From Ureibacillus galli (GTDB lineage: Bacteria; Bacillota; Bacilli; Bacillales_A; Planococcaceae), in NCBI RefSeq assembly GCF_014836845.1, contig NZ_JACSQA010000012.1, forward strand, positions 1-64,000: a DNA stretch of 64,000 nt, read 5' to 3'. This document shows, one piece after another, positions 8,204 to 16,939 of the stretch; positions within the stretch are counted from its first letter, which is position 1; every line of letters starts with the position of its first letter. The notes under the pieces were generated by a model. The model had not been told where the DNA came from, ran no database searches, and saw only the letters and a program-made list of their open reading frames with translations. The position numbers and the translations under genes were made by a program.

Positions 8204-8935
8204 TTAATTGATTCCTCCGTATAGCATGTTGTTTATATCTTCATCAGATTCTACAAAGCCATTTTCCGTTAATTCAACAAAAACTGTACTATCATAGTCA
8301 TAACTTTCTAAATCAGAAGGGACTATATTGACTACTTTCGCTAAAGTTTCATTCACCTTTTTATATTCATCATCATTGAATAGCCAATACGTTGCAGAAA
8401 TAGAAGGGCCAATAAACTGATTGTAGGATTGCTGTACAATCGTTTTTAACTTCTCCGCTGTAATGCTTTCATCATTTTTCATGACGATTTCTACATGAAC
8501 ATACTCGGATTTCGATTTTTCTAGATAGTCTTCAATCGTCATATCTTTCGTAATTTCAACAGATTGTTTTGGATGAATTCTTATCCACGAGGAAGCATCT
8601 AAGCCTTGATCTTCAATCGCTTTATTAAAAACCGATTCAAATTTATTCAATAAAAGCATCTCAGGGTAATTTTCAACAATGTTTTCTGAAGTATCCATTT
8701 CGGCAGTAAATAGAATGTCGGATTCTAATGCTTTCACATACGTCGTTACCGTATCATTACTTTTCGTCCCCCACCGTTCCCCTAAATATTGAACTTCAAA
8801 GGATTCATTGTACTTTTCGGATAACTTTTCCTCAATGATTTTAGCTGTTTTTTCATTTACATCACTACATCCTAATAGACTTAAAATAGAGAATGTGATT
8901 AATAATCTACCTATCCTTTTTAAATCGAATTTCAT
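8204..8935 (-). CDS. Lipoprotein nearly identical to the immunity-like gene at 31926
   Basis: 243 residues; lipobox LLGC in SILSLLGCSDVNEKTAK. From about residue 85 to 235 it is almost the same protein as the lipoprotein at 31926-32657, and the DNA agrees base for base over several hundred bases (8259-8620 against 31976-32337). The signal peptide half differs more. The twin is coupled by TAATG to a lipase effector gene, whereas this copy has no effector beside it. It is therefore a good candidate for an orphan immunity gene. Its start overlaps the 3' end of the truncated neighbour. Confidence 0.8.
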   Translation of the reverse strand: MKFDLKRIGRLLITFSILSLLGCSDVNEKTAKIIEEKLSEKYNESFEVQYLGERWGTKSNDTVTTYVKALESDILFTAEMDTSENIVENYPEMLLLNKFESVFNKAIEDQGLDASSWIRIHPKQSVEITKDMTIEDYLEKSKSEYVHVEIVMKNDESITAEKLKTIVQQSYNQFIGPSISATYWLFNDDEYKKVNETLAKVVNIVPSDLESYDYDSTVFVELTENGFVESDEDINNMLYGGIN

Positions 8936-9518
8936 TCATAAACCTACCTTTACCTTGTGTTAACCCCAATTTACTCCACAAGCTCAAATTGCTTATTGTT
9001 TTTAAAGCCGATTCAAAAGGCAAAGGATCCATATTTTCTGACTCTTTCACAATGGTATAACAAATAAAATATTCTGTACCTACTTGTTCGACATAGTCAG
9101 CTATTTCAATATTAGGATCTGTAATGTCTATTGATAGATTTTTATCATTGGTTAAAATAAAGCTTTCCGATTCAACACCAATTTTATTTAATTCTTCTTT
9201 AAGCACTTTATTTATTTTTGAACTAATTAATCTTGCCATAAAGTTATCTACTACACTTTCACCATCTTTTTTCAAAAAAACATTAAAGTTGATATTCTTG
9301 TCATTTAGAGGATTGGCAATCGCTTCTAATTTATAGGATCCGCCATTACTATATCTATTACCAATGGTGGATACTTCGAACTCGATGCCATACCTTTCTT
9401 CTAGAAGTTTTTCAACTGTCTGGGCTTGATTTTCATCAACTGCATTGCAACCGAATAAACTAAATATGAAAATGCCTATAACGACACTTCCTAGTAATCT
9501 CTTAATTCTCACTTTCAT
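8907..9518 (-). CDS. C-terminally truncated lipoprotein of the same family
   Basis: About 203 residues from ATG 9518 (AGAAAGG upstream; a further in-frame start at 9548 is less likely). Signal and lipobox: FIFSLFGCNAVDE. The family block VEKLLEERYGIEFEVSTIGN is present. The family is about 240 residues, and this protein loses similarity after FESALKTISNLSL. Its last ten residues (MNEIRFKKDR) are simply the start of the next gene read in another frame. The loss of the last ~45 residues suggests deletion by recombination between adjacent paralogues. It may be non-functional. Confidence 0.6.
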   Translation of the reverse strand: MKVRIKRLLGSVVIGIFIFSLFGCNAVDENQAQTVEKLLEERYGIEFEVSTIGNRYSNGGSYKLEAIANPLNDKNINFNVFLKKDGESVVDNFMARLISSKINKVLKEELNKIGVESESFILTNDKNLSIDITDPNIEIADYVEQVGTEYFICYTIVKESENMDPLPFESALKTISNLSLWSKLGLTQGKGRFMNEIRFKKDR

Positions 9519-9585
9519 TTTTCTATCTACCTTTCTTACTGTAATCATTTCTGTCTAATAAAGTAGATAATTCATGTGTAAATAA

Positions 9586-10335
9586 TTACTCATATGAATA
9601 TTCTTTAACTGGTGTAGTTGCTAGATTTTCGGATGAATCAATCATAAAGGTTTGTGAAGCAACAATAGCTTCTAATTTCAATAATGATTGGAGTGTATTA
9701 GTTGGAACCATTTCACTTATATCTGTAGAGGTTGATACAAATTTTACAGCTCCTAATACGTCATGATTATTTAGCTCTAGCACAACCTCTTTAAATAATC
9801 CATTATTTCTCTCATAATCTATGTTTTCTAAAAAAATATAGCTATTTATACCAACCCATCCTGAATTTAAATAATCTTGAAAGGTCTTAATTTCTCCTTT
9901 ATAGTCAATGGATTGATCAAGAAAGGCAACTTTTACACTTGCATTTGGTAATTTAGATTGAATTAATGAGTATACATATTCAGAAGCTTCATTTGACATA
10001 TCTAACTGAAAATAATCATCTTCAAAAGTAAATTCTTTTCCCTCTTCGTAAATGTATACTTGAAAATTTTCATCATATTTCGAGGAGTGTACTACAATAG
10101 TATGAAAGGGTTGTATTATACCTTTTAAAGTTAAATTTTCCACTGCAAAAGTGTCATCATATTTTTCCAAATAACTTAATGTTTGTTCTTTTAGCAACTC
10201 TGCTTTTCCCTTTAATTCACTGTTTTCTTCATCATTTTTTCCAAAATGTTTTTCAGAGCTAAGGTTCGAATCTGCACAACCACTTACTCCAATAGCTAAA
10301 CAAAAAATCAAAAATAGTATGTTAAGTTTCTCCAT
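9586..10335 (-). CDS. Putative lipoprotein, divergent member of the orphan array
   Basis: 249 residues; signal MEKLNILFLIFCLAIGVSGC, lipobox GVSGC. Shares with copies 1-3 the pattern SYLEKYDDTFAVENLTLKG, a FHTIVVHSSKYDENFQVYIY block and the FQLDMSNEASEYV segment, so it is the more distant fourth member of that subgroup. It lacks the EIEEGTIE ending. No recognisable enzyme motif. Envelope lipoprotein; immunity role only inferred from the company it keeps. Confidence 0.72.
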   Translation of the reverse strand: MEKLNILFLIFCLAIGVSGCADSNLSSEKHFGKNDEENSELKGKAELLKEQTLSYLEKYDDTFAVENLTLKGIIQPFHTIVVHSSKYDENFQVYIYEEGKEFTFEDDYFQLDMSNEASEYVYSLIQSKLPNASVKVAFLDQSIDYKGEIKTFQDYLNSGWVGINSYIFLENIDYERNNGLFKEVVLELNNHDVLGAVKFVSTSTDISEMVPTNTLQSLLKLEAIVASQTFMIDSSENLATTPVKEYSYE

Positions 10336-10390
10336 ATTATAGTTATGACTCCTATTCTTTTAACACAACCCTAATAGCGTTCTACAACTG

Positions 10391-11131
10391 TTAAAGATTC
10401 TCTTTATACAATCGACTTTTAAATTCTTCGAAAGTTAAATTTGTTTCATCAATTAATCTGGTATAAGTAGTTAGACTTTTGTCGTATTCATACCATTTCA
10501 TTTGCGTTCCAAGATACTCATATTTATCCAGGTATTCAGAAGTTTTATTTATATCTCCATCAGAACCGACAGTAATTATGTTGCTTGTAAAATTATACGC
10601 GTTTAATTTACTATATAATTTATAAATTTCCTCTATGTCTATAGACTCTAAAGGTTCATCAATATAAATAAATGTATTTGTTGAATTAAGTTTAGAAATA
10701 TAATTAGCAAAATTCCCCTTGAAGTCTTCTATATCTACATCATTCCACTCATGTATTGCCCCACTAACATAAAACCGGCTTTCCGTTATAAAACTTAAAT
10801 TCTCGATCTCTAATTCTTTTTTAAATAAGTAAGACGCTAACATATTTCGATAATTATCTAGATATTCTCCTTTTTTCCCCAAATACTCTGTTACTAAGAT
10901 AGTAATACCAAGATCATTCTTAGCAATTAATACATTTTGATTTGCAAAATCGTTCAATCCCTCTTCACCTGGTATATATTCAATTGCTTCGAAAGTTTCA
11001 TCATATTTTGTATTAATATAATTTAACATGGCCTCTACGTTTTGGGCGTTTTCCTCATCGCTGGTTTGCATACATCCGCCTACTAAAATCGCAAAACATA
11101 TTGTCAAAATAAGCATAAATATTTTTTTCAT
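10391..11131 (-). CDS. Lipoprotein paralogous to the immunity-like gene at 34312
   Basis: 246 residues; signal MKKIFMLILTICFAILVGGC, lipobox VGGC. It matches the lipoprotein at 34312-35058 along its whole length (shared EAIEYIPGEEG / EAVEYIPGEEG, NYRNMLASYLFKKELE, FIYIDEPLES / FIYINEPLES, ETNLTFEEFK-RLY). That relative overlaps the start of lipase effector 2 by eight bases. The present gene has no effector next to it, so it is an orphan paralogue. It is the first gene of the array in transcription order. Confidence 0.78.
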   Translation of the reverse strand: MKKIFMLILTICFAILVGGCMQTSDEENAQNVEAMLNYINTKYDETFEAIEYIPGEEGLNDFANQNVLIAKNDLGITILVTEYLGKKGEYLDNYRNMLASYLFKKELEIENLSFITESRFYVSGAIHEWNDVDIEDFKGNFANYISKLNSTNTFIYIDEPLESIDIEEIYKLYSKLNAYNFTSNIITVGSDGDINKTSEYLDKYEYLGTQMKWYEYDKSLTTYTRLIDETNLTFEEFKSRLYKENL

Positions 11132-11195
11132 TGAATTTTAAACTCCCACTGTATGTTCAATTCTTATACTAAATCATATCAGATTCTTCCTAAAA

Positions 11196-11234
11196 TTAAC
11201 AAAAGGCGATGGATATACCATCACCTTTTTCATT
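11196..11234. terminator. Hairpin between sbcC and the lipoprotein array
   Basis: AAAAGGCGATGG (11201-11212) pairs with CCATCACCTTTT (11218-11229), with T-rich sequence on both sides. It probably ends sbcDC transcription before the lipoprotein genes. A similar stem (GACGATGG/CCATCGTC) stands at 35162-35188 before the paralogue at 34312. Confidence 0.7.
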
Positions 11235-11325
11235 TTGCTATAAATTTATGATTATTTATATTCTTTGTTAAGTTTTTTATTCTTAGAATCTCTATTTCTT
11301 GTTGATTAAGAAAAAGAGCCTATTT

Positions 11326-14300
11326 TTACTTTACGACGATGGATGTTTTACTATAGCCCTCTTTTAATTTTTCAACTTGTAAAATTGCCGGCATTGCTGC
11401 TTTTAACTCAGAAACATGGGAAATGACCCCAATCATTCTTCCTGATTTTTGGAGATCGATTAATGTATCAATGGCCTTCATTAGCGATTCTTCGTCAAGG
11501 GAACCGAATCCTTCATCGATAAACATCGTATCGATTTTTACATTGCCTTGGAAACTTTGAATAACATCCGCCATTCCTAAAGCAAGACATAAAGAAGCAT
11601 TGAATTTCTCTCCTCCTGAAAGGGATTTTACATCCCTTGATTGCCCAGTATACGTATCATACACATCTAAGCTTAAACCACTTTGGCGTCCATGGGATTC
11701 TTGACGGTCTGAACATTGTAAGTAATATTGACCATTGGACAAATTTTTCAATCGAATGTTGGCTGCTTCCGTAATTTGCTCCAAATATCCCATTTGAACG
11801 TAGCGTTCAAAGGATATTTTTTTACTATTTTGACCGCGGAGCAAATTATATAAGTTAATAATTTGATTCGACTTTTCTTCTAAGTGGAAGATTTGGTCCG
11901 CTACATGATCAAGTTTTTCTGAAAAATCAATCCCATGGCGCTCACAATCCTTTGAAGCATTTAACCTTTGTAATGCTTTTTCATATTCATCCTTTAACCT
12001 TTGGACTTCCGTTTCTGCCACCGTTAAATCTACCTTTTGTTTCCCTTCTAACTCGATACTTTCTTCTTTTACTTGTGTGGATAATGTGTGTAGTTTTTTT
12101 GAAAACTCCATAAACAATTGATGTAAATTTTGAATTTCTTCATCCGTTCGTAAAGACGATTCAAATTGTTTATAATTATCGAATCCTGCATCAGCCATCG
12201 ATTGTTTAAATTGCTCTTTGGCATGCTTTAACTTTTCTTCTAAATGCTCAATATTTTTAGTCGTTTGTTTTACGCCTTCTTCAGTTGTCGCAACAAACTT
12301 TTCCACTTCTAATAAATGCTTTTGGACCTTTTCCCATTGTGCCAATAAAGCATTTTTTTGAACTTCCGTTTCCTGGATTCCCTGCTGTAATTGACTCAAC
12401 TCTTGTAAATGAGGAGGAATCGACTTTTGTTGTTCCGAAAGGATAATATTTTCTTTTAAAAGCTGTTCATTTTTTTGTCTGAAAGTTTCTTCCGTTTGTT
12501 TTCGTATGCGCTCTAATTGTTCATAGTTTTCTTTCATTTGTTTTAATTGTTTTTTATATTGAGCTAGTTTATCCATTCCTAATTTTACTTGTTGCACGTT
12601 TTCATTTACCGCACTCAATTGTTGAATGAAAGTGTCTTCATTATCAATCGAAGCTTTTAATCGTCCTAGCTCTAGTTCATATTTTTTTACTTGCTCCTGT
12701 AATGTATTATAATTCGCTTCAATGGAATATTTCCGTTGTTCTACACTAGCTAATAAAGACTTCCTATTTCTTAATGAATTTTCATCCACTGCTTCCTCGT
12801 GATTCAAATTTACTTGCTGATGGTCGGTACTACCACAAACAGGACAAGGTGTTCCTGGTAATAACTTTGTAGCAAGAAGGGCAGCTTGGTTACTTAACCA
12901 TTTCTTCTCTTCCAATTCATAATCTTTTCGAGCCGCATTATATTCCTCAACAATCTTTTCATATTGCTCTTTGAATTGATTTGCCTTAACCACTAACTCT
13001 TTGTAACGGGCGAACGTATTCACGACTTCTCGCAAATACACTTGCTGCTCAAGAAGCTCGTTTAAATTTCCCGTTTTTTCTTCTAATTGTTCAACTAAAC
13101 CATTTATGCGAGTCATTTGCTCCTTTTCAGTGGCTAATTGTTTGTCCACCTTTTCGAAGATCGTTTTTGCACCTTGTACTTCCGTTTCCAAAGAATGGAC
13201 GATTTGATTTTGTTTTTCAATTTGTTCATAAAGGGGGACAAGCTTTTGAAGTTCATTTACTTTTTGGGCTAATGCATCCCTTTCTGATTGTTTTAAAGAT
13301 TCCCGTTCATAAGCATTTTGGGCATCCGTTAAATCTCTTTTTGCCTGTTCCAACCGCTGCATCATTTCCGAAAGAATCTGTTGCTGCTTCACTTTGTCCT
13401 GATATAAAGCATGGCATTGTTGATTTAAAGGTTGAATTTTACCCGCGGAAATGGCAGCTTCATATTCTTTTTTCTTTTGCTCATAAACCGGTTTCTGTTG
13501 CTCTAATTGCTGTAATGTCAGCTTCTTCTTTTCGTAGGAATCAATTCGATCATTTAAAGCTTTAGCAGCCAAAAAATGATTGTACTTTTCATGATGATTC
13601 TCAACCGCTTGCTCATAGTTTTTTTGATCATCTTTTATTTTTTGTTGATAATATTTGATTTCCTCATCTAGTGCATCCTGGATTTGATAGATGTTTAAAT
13701 TTTGGTCTAATACAGTAAAGAGAGTGGAATCCCTTCTTGGAAGTGCCCCTGCAATTTGAGCTACGTAACTATTTTTCAAAGTTCGCGCTCTATCTAACTC
13801 TTGGTCGGCCAATTTCTTCTTTTCTTCTAACTTTTGCGTCATCTCGCCGTATCGATTTGTTTTAAAAATTTTACGCAAGATTGCTTCTTTATTATCCGAT
13901 TGGGAGGTTAATAGTTTACGGAATTCCCCTTGAGGCAACATGACAATTTGACTGAATTGGTCGTAGGTTAAGCCGATAATATTTTCTATTTTGTCATTAA
14001 TATCCGTTACCTTTTGACGTTCCACAGCTGGTATTTCTTGTCCATTTACAATTTCAAACAGCTCATATTTTTCACCAGTAGCTGTTTTCCGCCCCTCTTT
14101 CACATGAGGAAGTTGTCGTAGTATACGATAAATTTTTCCATGGATTTCAAAAATGAGTTCTACCGCAGTATGTACATTATCTTCTGCAAAGTCACTACGT
14201 AACATTTTCGTGTCTTTCCGGTCCTGGCCACTACCAAAGCCATATAAAGCAAAACAGATTCCATCAAAAATGGTCGTTTTCCCTGCACCTGTCGAACCTG

Positions 14301-14400
14301 AAATGACAAATAAACGGTTATCTTGTAGCTCAGTGAAGTCAATTACTTCTTCATTTTTATATGGGCCAAATGCTCTCAATGTTAATTTAATTGGCTTCAT
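11326..14400 (-). CDS. sbcC: SbcC, ATPase subunit of the SbcCD DNA nuclease
   Basis: 1024 residues, an SMC/Rad50-type protein. Visible: N-terminal Walker A in ISGSTGAGKTTIFDGICFAL, a long coiled-coil region (about 180-870) with the zinc hook CPVCG near residue 515, the ABC signature LSGGEKFNASLCLALGMA and Walker B TMFIDEGFGSLDEES near the C-terminus. With SbcD it cleaves DNA hairpins and protein-blocked ends during recombination and repair. It overlaps sbcD by four bases (ATGA), so the two are translationally coupled. Complete. Confidence 0.96.
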   Translation of the reverse strand: MKPIKLTLRAFGPYKNEEVIDFTELQDNRLFVISGSTGAGKTTIFDGICFALYGFGSGQDRKDTKMLRSDFAEDNVHTAVELIFEIHGKIYRILRQLPHVKEGRKTATGEKYELFEIVNGQEIPAVERQKVTDINDKIENIIGLTYDQFSQIVMLPQGEFRKLLTSQSDNKEAILRKIFKTNRYGEMTQKLEEKKKLADQELDRARTLKNSYVAQIAGALPRRDSTLFTVLDQNLNIYQIQDALDEEIKYYQQKIKDDQKNYEQAVENHHEKYNHFLAAKALNDRIDSYEKKKLTLQQLEQQKPVYEQKKKEYEAAISAGKIQPLNQQCHALYQDKVKQQQILSEMMQRLEQAKRDLTDAQNAYERESLKQSERDALAQKVNELQKLVPLYEQIEKQNQIVHSLETEVQGAKTIFEKVDKQLATEKEQMTRINGLVEQLEEKTGNLNELLEQQVYLREVVNTFARYKELVVKANQFKEQYEKIVEEYNAARKDYELEEKKWLSNQAALLATKLLPGTPCPVCGSTDHQQVNLNHEEAVDENSLRNRKSLLASVEQRKYSIEANYNTLQEQVKKYELELGRLKASIDNEDTFIQQLSAVNENVQQVKLGMDKLAQYKKQLKQMKENYEQLERIRKQTEETFRQKNEQLLKENIILSEQQKSIPPHLQELSQLQQGIQETEVQKNALLAQWEKVQKHLLEVEKFVATTEEGVKQTTKNIEHLEEKLKHAKEQFKQSMADAGFDNYKQFESSLRTDEEIQNLHQLFMEFSKKLHTLSTQVKEESIELEGKQKVDLTVAETEVQRLKDEYEKALQRLNASKDCERHGIDFSEKLDHVADQIFHLEEKSNQIINLYNLLRGQNSKKISFERYVQMGYLEQITEAANIRLKNLSNGQYYLQCSDRQESHGRQSGLSLDVYDTYTGQSRDVKSLSGGEKFNASLCLALGMADVIQSFQGNVKIDTMFIDEGFGSLDEESLMKAIDTLIDLQKSGRMIGVISHVSELKAAMPAILQVEKLKEGYSKTSIVVK

Positions 14401-15569
14401 TTCACGACCACCTCTTTTGTTTCCCGTTCTTCTTTGAGCATTTCTTGTAAAACTTCCTCAAATAGTTGCTGAGCAATATTAGAAGGTTCTTCTCCTAAAA
14501 TTTCTTGATGAAATGCTTTAAATAAACTAAGCTCATCCATTTGTTCCCTGCGAATGGCTTCTCCTTGTTCTGATGACTCTAATCTTGGTAAAGTTTTACG
14601 TTCCACATGCATGGCATTTGGGTAAACCGTTCGAATTTGTTCCATTGCCCCTACCACTGGAGTTAGATCGGTCAATCGAACAAATACATAGTCTTCACTG
14701 ATTGGATGTTTTAATATTTCTTGAATAGATCCTTCAACGATTCGTAAATCCCTTCTTGGACGGAAAGGACGCTTTTCGACTGACACTTGTCCGTCAGCAT
14801 CCAATTCAACGATTAAATAACCTTTTTCATGATTGGCTTCCGATGCCGAATATTTTAAAGGTGATCCAGCATAACGAATCGTTTCATTCAAGACATAGTG
14901 GGCTTTATGTAGGTGACCAAGGGCTGTGTAGTGAAAAGGTTTAAAATGTTCTGCACTGACGCATTCGGAACCACCTATCGCTAAAGGCCGTTCGGAATCG
15001 CTTGTATTGTCTTCTTGATCTCCATAAGGTGTTACAAAGGCATGTCCAATAAATACATGCCGTTTTGATTTATCCATTTTTTTCTCAATGGACTCAATGA
15101 CCTTTTTCATCGCATCATCATAATTACTAATATTGTTATCTTCAAAAATATGTTTCACTAAAGAAGGCTCAGCAAAAGGAACTAAATGAAAATGGACTTC
15201 TCCAAACTCATCATTCAATACAATCGGTTGTAAATTGGACGATAATTCCCCAACAATATGTAAACCAGCCTCACTCATTAACTTACTTCCAAACTGCAAA
15301 CGTGTTGGGCTATCATGATTTCCTGCGATACTTAATACAGGTACTTTTCGTTTCAATACAATTTCAGCTAATAGTTCATCTAATAAATCAACTGCTTCAA
15401 CTGGAGGTAATGCCCGGTCATATAAATCACCGGCAATAATGATCGCATCGGGTTGTTCTTCATCAATTGCTTGTAAAAATTGCTCCAATACATAACGTTG
15501 ATCGTCCGTCATGTAAATCCCTTGTACAAGCTTTCCTAAATGCCAATCTGCGGTATGAAATATTTTCAT
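14397..15569 (-). CDS. sbcD: SbcD, nuclease subunit of SbcCD
   Basis: 390 residues. Metallophosphoesterase motifs are in order: HTADWHLGK, IIAGDLYDRALPP, SIAGNHDSPTRL, FIGHAFVTP and YTALGHLHKAH, giving the two-metal nuclease site. The C-terminal capping domain ends with the EVLQEMLKEERE helix. ATG 15569 (MKIFHTADWH) follows GGAGG, and the motif begins immediately after; an ATG 21 bases earlier lies before that ribosome site and is rejected. First gene of the sbcD-sbcC operon. Confidence 0.95.
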   Translation of the reverse strand: MKIFHTADWHLGKLVQGIYMTDDQRYVLEQFLQAIDEEQPDAIIIAGDLYDRALPPVEAVDLLDELLAEIVLKRKVPVLSIAGNHDSPTRLQFGSKLMSEAGLHIVGELSSNLQPIVLNDEFGEVHFHLVPFAEPSLVKHIFEDNNISNYDDAMKKVIESIEKKMDKSKRHVFIGHAFVTPYGDQEDNTSDSERPLAIGGSECVSAEHFKPFHYTALGHLHKAHYVLNETIRYAGSPLKYSASEANHEKGYLIVELDADGQVSVEKRPFRPRRDLRIVEGSIQEILKHPISEDYVFVRLTDLTPVVGAMEQIRTVYPNAMHVERKTLPRLESSEQGEAIRREQMDELSLFKAFHQEILGEEPSNIAQQLFEEVLQEMLKEERETKEVVVK

Positions 15570-15632
15570 AATTGTCGTACCTCCATTCATCTTTTCACCA
15601 TTTTATTTTTACTATTGTAACATTTTTCGATT

Positions 15633-15686
15633 AAAAAAAGGACCACTTCCCACGAACAAACATTCGCAAAAAGTAGGCCTTTTGTT
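15633..15686 (-). terminator. Terminator of the M29 aminopeptidase gene
   Basis: On the minus strand AAAAGGCCTACTT pairs with AAGTGGTCCTTTT around a loop that has its own GCGAA/TTCGT stem, and is followed by a T run. Confidence 0.75.
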
Positions 15687-15708
15687 AGGTAATTTTTAAT
15701 TGTTTTAC

Positions 15709-16938
15709 TTAAAATGCCCAGTTTCCTTTTCGGAAAATAGGGAATTCTGTACCGTCAGCTAATATACCATCGATATCCATTTCAGCGCTTCCAATCATAA
15801 AGTCCACATGTGTAATGGAAACATTAATGCCTAAAGACTCTAATTGTCCTTCTTCCAACTCCCGGCCACCTTCATAGCACGTTGGATATGCTTCCCCGAT
15901 AGCTAAATGGTTTGAGGCGTTTTCATCGAACAATGTATTGTAATATAAAATTCCCGAAGAAGAAATAGGTGATTGATGTGGCACTAGAGCTACCTCACCT
16001 AAGTAGGCAGAACCTTTATCTGAAGTGATTAATTCTTGTAATAATTCATTTCCTACTTCGGCTTTTGCATCAACAATTTTTCCTTTTTCAAAGGTTAAAG
16101 TGAATTTATCGATAATATTTCCTTGATATGCTAATGGTTTCGTATTGCTAACCGTACCGTTCACACCATATTTCGCTGGTAATGTAAATACTTCTTCTGT
16201 TGGCATATTGGCAATGAATGTCGTATTGTCCGGTGTTTTACTACTCCCTGATACCCATAAATGCTTATCTGGAAGTTCAATTGTTAAATCTGTTCCAGGA
16301 GCTTTATAGTGTAATTTAACAAATTTCTTTTCATTTAATTGGGCTGCACGGCTTTCTAGATTATTAACATGTTCGTGCCATTTTTCAACGGCATTCCCTT
16401 CGCCGATTCGAACCGTTTTGAAAATTGCTTCCCATAAAGCGGCCATTTGATCTTCTTCAGGTAAATCTGGGAACACTTTTGCTGCCCATTTTTTTGAAGG
16501 AACCGCAATAATGGACCAAGCAATCTCATCATTCATTACTGCTTTGCGATAACGGACTAACGCATTTCCTGAAGCCTTTTGTTGAGCTGAAAGTCGAGAA
16601 GTTGGTACACCTGCTAGTAAATCCGGATCTTCTGCATCAATCCATAGAAGCGCACCTTTACGGTCAATTAATTCATCGCGTTGGGCAACAATCCACTTCG
16701 GAAATTGGCTAAATTCCTCTTCTGCCCCTAATTCGTAAAACGCTCGGGTAAAAACCGGATCACTTAAGTTCACTTGAACTCTTCCAGCTCCTGCCTCATA
16801 AGCTTTTTTTACTACGATACGAGTAAAATCAAGAGTGTCAGTGGAAGTATTAATCAGTAAGTATTGCCCTTTTTGAATGTTCACTCCTACTTTTACTGCT
16901 AATTCAGCATATTGTTCCAATTTCTCTTCAAAAGTCAT
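15709..16938 (-). CDS. M29-family aminopeptidase (AmpS/aminopeptidase T type)
   Basis: 409 residues, the usual length for peptidase family M29 (thermophilic aminopeptidases, AmpS of B. subtilis). Signs: the early PLAVKVGVNIQKGQYLLIN-like segment (AELAVKVGVNIQKGQ), FIANMPTEEVFTLP, the metal-binding HLAIGEAYPTCYEGG region, and the end VDFMIGSAEMDIDGIL. The family removes N-terminal residues from peptides in the cytoplasm with two metal ions. ATG 16938 follows a strong AGAGGGGGAAA site. It lies two bases downstream of the helicase stop at 16940, so the two probably form an operon. Confidence 0.92.
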   Translation of the reverse strand: MTFEEKLEQYAELAVKVGVNIQKGQYLLINTSTDTLDFTRIVVKKAYEAGAGRVQVNLSDPVFTRAFYELGAEEEFSQFPKWIVAQRDELIDRKGALLWIDAEDPDLLAGVPTSRLSAQQKASGNALVRYRKAVMNDEIAWSIIAVPSKKWAAKVFPDLPEEDQMAALWEAIFKTVRIGEGNAVEKWHEHVNNLESRAAQLNEKKFVKLHYKAPGTDLTIELPDKHLWVSGSSKTPDNTTFIANMPTEEVFTLPAKYGVNGTVSNTKPLAYQGNIIDKFTLTFEKGKIVDAKAEVGNELLQELITSDKGSAYLGEVALVPHQSPISSSGILYYNTLFDENASNHLAIGEAYPTCYEGGRELEEGQLESLGINVSITHVDFMIGSAEMDIDGILADGTEFPIFRKGNWAF

Positions 16939-16939
16939 G

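Noticed and set aside
13167-13565. 132-codon plus-strand frame
   Set aside because: Antisense shadow of the SbcC coiled-coil region.
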